Assembly: GCA_020650975.1 (NCBI GenBank)
Contig: JAIPMN010000521.1
Location: forward strand, 6,516 to 70,515
Origin: Apostichopus californicus
Taxonomy: Eukaryota > Echinodermata > Holothuroidea > Aspidochirotida > Stichopodidae
DNA length: 64,000 nt
Reading direction: 5' to 3'
The notes below the pieces were generated by a model that was given only the letters and a program-made list of their open reading frames with translations, was not told the DNA's origin and ran no database searches. Each line of letters opens with the position of its first letter. Positions within the stretch are counted from its first letter, which is position 1. Shown here piece by piece: positions 60,401-64,000 of the stretch. The translations under genes and the position numbers were made by a program.

Positions 60401-61186
60401 CATCCTCAGAAGGTAGTGAAGTCAGAGAGGCAGTAGTTAAATCAGAGGAGGAGTCTGGGAAAGAGAAATTGACGACCAGTGATGGTAATACGTCGTCATC
60501 TACGGATAATCAAGGCGGCAATGAAAAGAATCGCAAGGTAGAAGAAACAGTTTCAGGGTCTTCAACTTTAGCCAAAACAGATGTAAAAGGCAAGGAAGGT
60601 GATACCAATGTGAAAGAGACAGGGGAAGGTAACGGAGACAACCAACTTCAGGCAGTCGGTGAAAGTCTGCCCAATGTCTCAGCGCCAGTGAGTGTCTCAA
60701 AACAGATCCGGGATTCTGAGAAGCAGGAATCTGAGAGTAAAGAGGGATCAATTCCTAGGACTGCTACTGTAGGTGATGATGGCCCTTCAGGAGGAGATGG
60801 AAAGGCTACCCAACATCCTCAAGGGACTCCCTCTCAAGAGGAACAGGGTGGTGTGCGAGCAACATCATCAGAAATATCCACTGGTGTTACTCCTGTATCT
60901 TCATCAACGCTAACCTCATCGGCACCTCTATCCGGTGGTGCGAGTGCCTCCTCATCAGCAGTGTCCAGGCAGAACAGGCCTCTCCTTTTAGAGGAACAGC
61001 CGTTACTCCTACAAGATCTTCTGGCGAAAGAGAAGAAGGAACAGGCGGGTCAGTCTGGCAAAGTACCTCCCATGGCAGAAGGGGTCATCGCGCCTCCGTC
61101 CAGTAGTGGTGACTCGTTACCATTTCCTGAGTTAAATGACATGGACCTTAAACAACTACAAGAGGAAGCCAAGTTAATTGCCAAAG
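33351..61186 (+). CDS. KMT2C: KMT2C/D (MLL3/4) histone H3K4 methyltransferase, N-terminal part
   Basis: Orthologue of the KMT2C/KMT2D catalytic subunit of the nuclear COMPASS-like complex that monomethylates H3K4 at enhancers. Thirty-three exons join in phase from ATG 33351 to 61186 and give 2561 codons. All introns are GT-AG. The gene leaves the window; human KMT2C is about 4900 residues.

Order by residue:
- AT-hook RGPGRPRR (~11-18)
- extended PHD (143-356)
- PHDs and a RING-like module (357-569)
- linker with a second AT-hook-like RRGPRPK (~697)
- second PHD cluster (756-950)
- GIGGF and EAFFGK motifs
- HMG box (~1432-1505)
- long Pro/Gln/Ser-rich part with PPPPYPGN, IELRH, LDDLL and LLLEEQPLLLQDLL

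Second extended PHD, FYRN/FYRC and SET are not in this window. Exon A has no in-frame stop before the ATG, so an upstream coding exon is possible. The matches are to family sequences known to me, not to a search. Confidence 0.97.
34095..34433 (+). CDS. KMT2C: KMT2 exon 2 (Ser-rich, acidic)
   Basis: 339 nt coding residues 30-142. It is rich in S, E and D, with no domain, and ends in the acidic LPEEELEEDEEALTEYEKK. The donor is gtgagt. Confidence 0.93.
34931..34948. repeat. CAT microsatellite
   Basis: Six CAT units in the intron between KMT2 exons 2 and 3. Confidence 0.9.
35152..35373 (+). CDS. KMT2C: KMT2 exon 3 (extended PHD, first Cys pair)
   Basis: 222 nt including CALCCCGEKSLLGQGDL, matching the vertebrate start of the first extended PHD (CAFCYCGEKSSLGQGDL). 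Confidence 0.97.
35997..36100. repeat. Imperfect TACAATATTATA repeat
   Basis: About six spaced copies of a TACAATATTATA-like unit in the intron before KMT2 exon 4. AT-rich and self-complementary (AATATT). Confidence 0.7.
36211..36356 (+). CDS. KMT2C: KMT2 exon 4
   Basis: 146 nt coding a linker, with ERSRSPRR at its start and VIDPTG at its end, leading into the next extended-PHD exon. Confidence 0.92.
36737..36846 (+). CDS. KMT2C: KMT2 exon 5 (extended PHD)
   Basis: 110 nt coding HHCCAAWSDNVCQNENF and VDKAIFSGISQ, equivalent to the HHRCVEWS...VDKAVVSG segment of KMT2C. Confidence 0.96.
37746..37850 (+). CDS. KMT2C: KMT2 exon 6 (extended PHD)
   Basis: 105 nt, phase 0 at both ends, coding RCSYCFRFGATISC and IYHYPCAASSGSFQ, the zinc-binding core. 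Confidence 0.97.
38527..38584 (+). CDS. KMT2C: KMT2 exon 7 (end of extended PHD)
   Basis: 58 nt coding GIKSLVLLCPEHLESTEDR. LLCPEH is the terminal Cys-His pair of the extended PHD. Confidence 0.95.
39171..39351 (+). CDS. KMT2C: KMT2 exon 8 (PHD)
   Basis: 181 nt coding a PHD: CVICDEPGNLAESLFCTSCG, QHYHATCLDPPV and WQCPNCKICQTC. Zinc ligands are complete. Confidence 0.97.
40390..40810 (+). repeat. Probable unclassified dispersed repeat
   Basis: A GT-rich start, then ACTATAACTCAACAAAGGAA, GAGGTCACAGGGTCAAACA and TTCTTCAAACTTGGTATGGT. Phrases of this kind are, in my memory, typical of dispersed marine-invertebrate repeats. No terminal structure or coding sequence is visible; the call rests on recognition only. 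Confidence 0.3.
41271..41980. repeat. 77-78-bp minisatellite, about 9 copies
   Basis: The unit begins TGTGTTATTACTTCTCTTTG and ends AATTTGAAGTACAAGG or ATGTTTGAAGTACAAGG, so two unit variants alternate irregularly. Early starts are at 41271, 41349 and 41426. One copy near 41822 is shortened, and two N at 41661-41662 sit inside a copy, so the true copy number is unknown. It lies in the intron between KMT2 exons 8 and 9. Confidence 0.95.
41661..41662. other. Assembly gap, 2 N
   Basis: Two N inside the 77-bp minisatellite, with a broken unit on both sides. The array may be collapsed here. Confidence 0.95.
42311..42425 (+). CDS. KMT2C: KMT2 exon 9 (PHD)
   Basis: 115 nt coding MLVCDICDKGYHTFCLSPAM and NGWKCT, the next PHD. 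The intron before it carries the 77-bp minisatellite. Confidence 0.97.
42688..42872. repeat. 26-bp minisatellite with palindromic core
   Basis: Seven units of 26 bp. Six carry the 10-bp palindrome GAGGTACCTC, at 42714, 42740, 42766, 42792, 42818 and 42844, in constant register. The rest of the unit reads CCACTTAATCTGTGTA or T. It lies in the intron between KMT2 exons 9 and 10, ending about 150 nt before exon 10. Confidence 0.95.
43027..43217 (+). CDS. KMT2C: KMT2 exon 10 (RING-like/PHD)
   Basis: 191 nt coding NCRRCADCGG, ARWHHNYTVCDACYLQ, MCPICRKTLRHL and VVCSSCQ, the cysteine-rich module after the PHD pair. Confidence 0.96.
43663..43814 (+). CDS. KMT2C: KMT2 exon 11 (end of first PHD cluster)
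   Basis: 152 nt coding RHIHADCEDEDLV and YQCPECRSR. The vertebrate position RWVH is RHIH here. The acceptor follows a CAT repeat (catcatcatcag). Confidence 0.95.
44343..44524 (+). CDS. KMT2C: KMT2 exon 12 (Ser-rich linker)
   Basis: 182 nt coding a Ser/Asp-rich linker with SRSPRSLTPV and SISSADTDTYS. No domain; placed by phase and splice sites. Confidence 0.9.
44870..44989 (+). CDS. KMT2C: KMT2 exon 13
   Basis: 120 nt, phase 0 at both ends, coding DPLPSPSFQTFSTRRHAGGG and KFSSKKHSKR. A basic linker. Confidence 0.9.
45669..45803 (+). CDS. KMT2C: KMT2 exon 14 (RE-rich, AT-hook-like)
   Basis: 135 nt coding RERERNRERDRS, then SGRRGPRPKIKNL. RRGPRPK is AT-hook-like. The purine-rich start makes the exact AG choice slightly uncertain, but phase supports 45669. 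Confidence 0.88.
45927..46046 (+). CDS. KMT2C: KMT2 exon 15
   Basis: 120 nt coding DDEDDSPMHTTIVLFPTSD and FTFNQ, equivalent to the vertebrate MHNTVVLFSSSDKFTLNQ that precedes the second PHD cluster. Confidence 0.96.
46299..46543 (-). mobile_element. tRNA-derived SINE
   Basis: Read on the minus strand it begins GGAGTGTTAGCTCAGTGG, with a pol III A box (TTAGCTCAGTGG), and has the B box GGTTCGAGTC at 46483-46492 about 40 bases further on. A tRNA-like head is followed by a ~170-bp unrelated body and an ATAC tetranucleotide tail (46299-46318). The outer stem GGAGTG/CACTCC is kept. It is about 245 bp, apparently full length, inserted antisense in the KMT2 intron between exons 15 and 16. No clear target duplication was seen. 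Confidence 0.85.
46848..46952 (+). CDS. KMT2C: KMT2 exon 16 (second PHD cluster)
   Basis: 105 nt coding DMCVACGSFGQGAEGRLITC and QCGQCYHPYCVSIK, nearly identical to vertebrate KMT2C. Confidence 0.98.
47476..47657 (+). CDS. KMT2C: KMT2 exon 17 (second PHD cluster)
   Basis: 182 nt coding ITKVVLSKGWRCLDCTVCEG and LLLCDDCDISYHTYCLDPPL, then VPKGGWKCKW. Very close to the vertebrate sequence. Confidence 0.98.
47795..48450. repeat. ~28-bp imperfect minisatellite, about two dozen copies
   Basis: Units of the form GATGATGTGGTGTACCTCAT followed by CTC, ACAG or TTCACT. They vary in length (24-32) and sequence, and some unit orders recur (for example near 47937-47992, 48162-48186 and 48298-48354), suggesting higher-order duplication. 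It fills most of the intron between KMT2 exons 17 and 18. Confidence 0.92.
48568..48741 (+). CDS. KMT2C: KMT2 exon 18 (second PHD cluster)
   Basis: 174 nt coding WCILYVSCLKCGATTPG, TKCGPCGSLHTCPICRRDYH and CTHCER. Compared with vertebrate WCVSCMQCG it carries three extra residues (ILY). A second in-frame AG (48584-48585) lies 18 nt downstream. Confidence 0.94.
50033..50223 (+). CDS. KMT2C: KMT2 exon 19 (end of PHD cluster, Pro-rich)
   Basis: 191 nt coding WLHGACDGMYTEEEVEKA and YMCGQCRPF, then a polyproline stretch PTPPPPPPPPEPEKPPSP. Confidence 0.97.
50943..51191 (+). CDS. KMT2C: KMT2 exon 20
   Basis: 249 nt coding GVGLTESGFKQITSLALPP, matching the vertebrate GVCLTESGMTQLQSL motif, and a basic stretch MPKKKKMPKSMK. 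Confidence 0.95.
51219..51266. other. Assembly gap, 48 N
   Basis: Forty-eight N followed directly by 14 C (51267-51280), in the intron between KMT2 exons 20 and 21. No coding sequence appears to be lost, since the flanking exons join in phase. Confidence 0.97.
51407..51505 (+). CDS. KMT2C: KMT2 exon 21
   Basis: 99 nt coding DLSFIPEVTKEKKKRRCGPK. Basic, likely a nuclear localisation segment. Confidence 0.92.
51647..51760 (+). CDS. KMT2C: KMT2 exon 22 (GIGGF motif)
   Basis: 114 nt coding GIGGFIARQRKPSSKPRS, matching vertebrate GIGGFMVRQRSRTG. Confidence 0.95.
52222..52328 (+). CDS. KMT2C: KMT2 exon 23
   Basis: 107 nt coding KQKRKRRTKNVSELEQKFPS and YIQ, equivalent to RYRKRKNKLEETFPAYLQ. Confidence 0.94.
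53190..53357 (+). CDS. KMT2C: KMT2 exon 24 (EAFFGK)
   Basis: 168 nt coding EAFFGKSLLDQSKEKTDG and a polar remainder. EAFFGKxLLD is conserved with vertebrates. Confidence 0.95.
53837..53951 (+). CDS. KMT2C: KMT2 exon 25
   Basis: 115 nt coding GGGDDPLNFIPHAEIINMLI, which resembles vertebrate ADDPLADISEVLNTDDDIL. Confidence 0.9.
54404..54559 (+). CDS. KMT2C: KMT2 exon 26
   Basis: 156 nt coding a Gln/Asn-rich segment and QIEELESILNSNLVQMVPED, comparable to vertebrate QLDGILSPELDKMV. Confidence 0.92.
55281..55397 (+). CDS. KMT2C: KMT2 exon 27
   Basis: 117 nt coding DGKEVEDLLSGVLSPNEQNQ, matching vertebrate GGKDVEDLFTAVLSPANTQ. Confidence 0.95.
55621..55747 (+). CDS. KMT2C: KMT2 exon 28 (Ala/Pro-rich)
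   Basis: 127 nt coding AAAAAPPPHHPVLPGRPHPP and a Pro/Ser-rich remainder. No domain. Confidence 0.9.
56127..56347 (+). CDS. KMT2C: KMT2 exon 29 (start of HMG box)
   Basis: 221 nt. The second half codes KWEKDEQLGQLATISAVYYC and NINHPRLTEEFP, the start of the HMG box of KMT2C/D. Confidence 0.96.
56856..56929 (+). CDS. KMT2C: KMT2 exon 30 (HMG box)
   Basis: 74 nt coding DWSSRLKQIRKMWRNVSPGD, then RQFYL, the middle of the HMG box (vertebrate DWTTRVKQIAKLWRKAS). Confidence 0.96.
57347..57397 (+). CDS. KMT2C: KMT2 exon 31 (end of HMG box)
   Basis: 51 nt coding QKARENRAALRIKEAQK, against vertebrate QKARDNRAALRINKVQ. Confidence 0.96.
57660..57798 (+). CDS. KMT2C: KMT2 exon 32
   Basis: 139 nt coding ISEDIQRKRLAEQDGG and a Gln/Pro/His-rich end (GQPHTPHTPG). 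Confidence 0.92.
58157..61186 (+). CDS. KMT2C: KMT2 exon 33 (giant low-complexity exon)
   Basis: 3030 nt coding residues 1552-2561, open throughout. It holds a basic, Gln-containing block (LQQLREWLAVRNGRRREQQG, ~1733), PPPPYPGNNPGQQ (~1761), IELRHNMA (~1864), LDDLLKEGDFNLLDYA (~2015), a KKRR cluster (~2167), an alanine run coded by GCA repeats (~2262) and RPLLLEEQPLLLQDLLAKEK (~2491). The PPPPYPG, IELRH, LDDLL and LLLEEQPLLLQDLL segments occur in the same order in vertebrate KMT2C. LDDLL and LQDLL fit the nuclear receptor box LXXLL. The donor gtgagt follows at 61187. The 199-residue minus-strand frame over 59778-60377 is a shadow. Confidence 0.97.
60293..60310 (+). repeat. GCA trinucleotide run inside coding exon
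   Basis: Six GCA codons in a row, coding alanine, in the giant KMT2 exon. Length variation here would stay in frame. Confidence 0.9.
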
Positions 61187-64000
61187 GTGAGTTATCTTTG
61201 CTTTCATGTTTTCCCTAGGTCCATAGGTGAACTGAGAGGAGGAGGAGGGGGGGGGTGGGGGAGCTAAAAACAAATATACAGTAGCTCCGAACAGACCTTT
61301 AGATGCACTCTGTAAGTGTGACAGAAGAACATTCAGTGTTTAATATATACATAATAACGACTATGGGAGGGGAGGGTGGGAGGGTGGTGGAGGATACTGT
61401 TAATCTGTTATAGGAAATCATATTCGCCACAGGTATAGTTTTTGTTTTTTAACATCCTGTAGCTGTTTAGTATGTTTAAACATCTTATTATGGCACTTAT
61501 CAATGGCACATTATTATTATTGAATGATGGTCAAATTTATCCTGTGCATGTTATTTCCCTGAATGTCTCTCTTCTGCACTTTTTACCTTTTCTCTCATTT
61601 TTGTGATTCCCAATGCAAAACCCTCCCCCATATTACTACCTCCTATAAGTGCCTAGTAACAGCCACTCTATTATGTTGTCTAGTGGCACTATTTCGTTAG
61701 CCTTCAACTATGTACCTTGTGGTTTTGAAATTAAACGGTACTGAAAATTATCTAGTATTATATCTTTTATTAGTAAATATAGTAAATAAAATAAAAAAAT
61801 ACAAATATATATATATATATAAAAAATATATACAAAAATATGTAAATATCTATTATTAGTAAATAAGAAGAGCACCCTAAATTTGGTATGCTCAGATCCA
61901 ATGGCTAGGGAATTTGCCCAAAAGGGCTATGGCATAGGCCCTTAACATTCATGTATGATGGCCATAAGATTTTCACTTCCCATGCCTCCTCCCATAAATA
62001 TCTACATTGTGCAAACAATTCAAAGGCAAACTTTACATATTTATTTATTTAGAGGGAGAGGCCAAGTCTCCCCCCCCCTCCCCTCCCTTCCCCCATCATC
62101 ATCTCCAAGCTGGTAATTGTGGCATACTCATCGCCCATTCTGGTGCATAATTAGTGGCTATTAGCATGTTACATTGCTTCACTCAATGCCATGATGTCAC
62201 ATGAAAAAACCCCAGTATATATAGTTGCTACCCACGACGACCATTTATTCTAAAAAGCGATCAACAATATGGACTAGCCATAGCAATCACAATGTGTATC
62301 TTTGGTATATAGCAATTTGAATTTAATCTTGCCAGTGGTTGTACGAGATCACCACAGGAAGCTCTAGCTGTGTTCAAGTACATGTACACTTAGCCATCAC
62401 CAAGCAATAGATGGTTCCTTTTTTCCCCTTTTTTTTAATTCTCCCACCAGCATCTTCTTGCTTTTATCTCACTTTGATTGCTATTTTTGCAGACACATCA
62501 AGCAAAAGCAGCTTTTAGTTTCCTTTGCAAGCACAATCCTCCCTATTGTTTTGTCTGTGATGAATGTTTCACTAGACAGAGTACTTCATTCTCTGCAGCA
62601 GAGGTGGTACACCACCTCCAGCCACAAAACAAATGCATGGAACAAAGTAATGTACCACTATAATGCTGCCTCATTTGTCACAACAGATGTATCATGTATG
62701 CAGTATCACATAGCAAATTATGATACAATATGGACAAATGCCTACAGAAATGCATACATATATACATAGCAGTTTTGTACACACTGAACCATAGATAGTA
62801 TTGTCAATATTTGTATATATGGAAAACCAAACTTCATAAACCTCCAAAAGTGCTACACAAAATATGAATAGTTATTATGATTATTATTATTATGATGATT
62901 CCATGTAATTCAATGCAAGAAGCAAAATTCAGACTTAGTCTAGCCCTTTAACATACATATTCATGATTGCATTGCACACCTGGCACACATGGTATCTTAT
63001 TGCTGAACAATTATAACAAACAAAATGAACAATAGTGTGTAATCAATGTAACATAATTGTGCTATTGTTTACATCACATGTTTTTCAATACAATATTTGC
63101 ATTTTGAAGTGATTTAAAATTCCTTTGTAACATTGTGCCTCCTCAAGTCCCTGTAGGTGATGCCTCCATTGATTGTGTTTGTGATATCCTGGCATGCCCA
63201 TTCTGTAATATTCAGAGTAGTATTCTAGCTAAATCGTTGCTCTGCTTGTGAAAGTGTTGTATTGTTTCTTGTACCTTGTGACATCATATCAATTAAGCTG
63301 AAAGTGTACTTGTTTACCTAGTTAACTGTATTGCTTAGTTGTACACAACCAACACAAAAATTGATAGGGCCACTGGTGCCTTCTTGACACCTATTGAAGT
63401 CCTTCAAATCAAGCATCACAGCCCTCTTATCAAATCGACACTCGGGCATTCTCGGGAAAGAACTCGTATCACGAACACACGCAGTGCCTCATGGTGACCA
63501 GTAACAAAGTTAACATCACCTGGAAAATCCTAACTCTATTCTTTCATAACACAAAATCACTGGAAAAATGCATCGTAACAAACGGGAATGTAGAATGTAA
63601 GGCTTTGTCATTTAACTCATCAATTAATGATGAAAGGAGTATGGGAATCATCTTTTGAAAGATGAAAACAAAACTGGAACAATGCAAACAAATAAAAAGG
63701 GTACTTTCTTAATGCATAGTGAGTCAACATTCAGGCAGCATATTTAAAAGTGCTCCATTTTCAGGAGAAATTAACAAGATTATGAAAGAAAGAAACAAAA
63801 ATCTACTTCCTGGGATACTAAAGATGTGATAAATTTGGGATAATTAAATTACCTTCAATCAAACTTGTTTATAGTTTAGGAACAAGATACTTATGTTATT
63901 TATGTCTTTCCTATGTGACAGTGTCACATTGTCTGTCACAGGAATGTCCCTTTGATATCACAGTCCTATTTTTGTTTTCATACTTGTCTCACCCATTTTT
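61187..64000 (+). other. KMT2 intron to window end
   Basis: Starts with donor gtgagt and shows no recognised KMT2 exon. It holds G and C runs (61247-61255, 62070-62078), an AT-rich repeat near 61795-61840 and a cysteine-rich exon-like frame at 62493-62646 that does not fit the KMT2 phase directly. Confidence 0.6.

Overview
The window is eukaryotic nuclear DNA: AT-rich, intron-rich with GT-AG introns, and full of mini- and microsatellites. Both recognisable genes are animal genes. The light-chain sequence, the single KMT2C/D-type gene and the repeat style suggest a marine invertebrate deuterostome, most likely an echinoderm. That placement is an inference from gene character, not from a search.

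Layout. Positions 1-10192 hold no gene I can support, only short repeats, poly(G)/poly(C) tracts and one MITE-like element. A small two-exon gene of unknown identity lies on the minus strand at 10193-11449 (159 residues, possibly mitochondrial). Next, also on the minus strand, is a complete six-exon essential myosin light chain gene (coding 12248-20650, 147 residues). One of its introns carries a large foldback element at 17075-17464. About 2.2 kb beyond its start codon, at 22873-22882, is a YY1-type AAGATGGCGG motif. I propose it as the start region of a divergent plus-strand gene, followed by a ~10 kb first intron.

From 33351 to 61186 on the plus strand lie 33 consecutive coding exons of a KMT2C/KMT2D (MLL3/MLL4) histone H3K4 methyltransferase orthologue. 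All 33 join in phase and give 2561 codons. They cover an AT-hook N terminus, an extended PHD, two PHD clusters, an HMG box and a very large low-complexity exon (3030 nt) with conserved LXXLL motifs. The gene runs off the right end. The second extended PHD, FYRN/FYRC and SET domains should lie beyond 64000.

The KMT2 introns contain three minisatellite arrays (77, 26 and ~28 bp units), a tRNA-derived SINE and most of the remaining repeats. Three assembly gaps are present (21165-21171, 41661-41662, 51219-51266). Two abut homopolymeric G or C runs and one sits inside a minisatellite.

Function. The light chain is a cytoplasmic actomyosin component. The KMT2 protein is a nuclear enhancer-associated chromatin regulator. 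Nothing in the sequence links the two beyond a divergent arrangement. I saw no bacterial-type operon, CRISPR array, virus-derived element or toxin gene.
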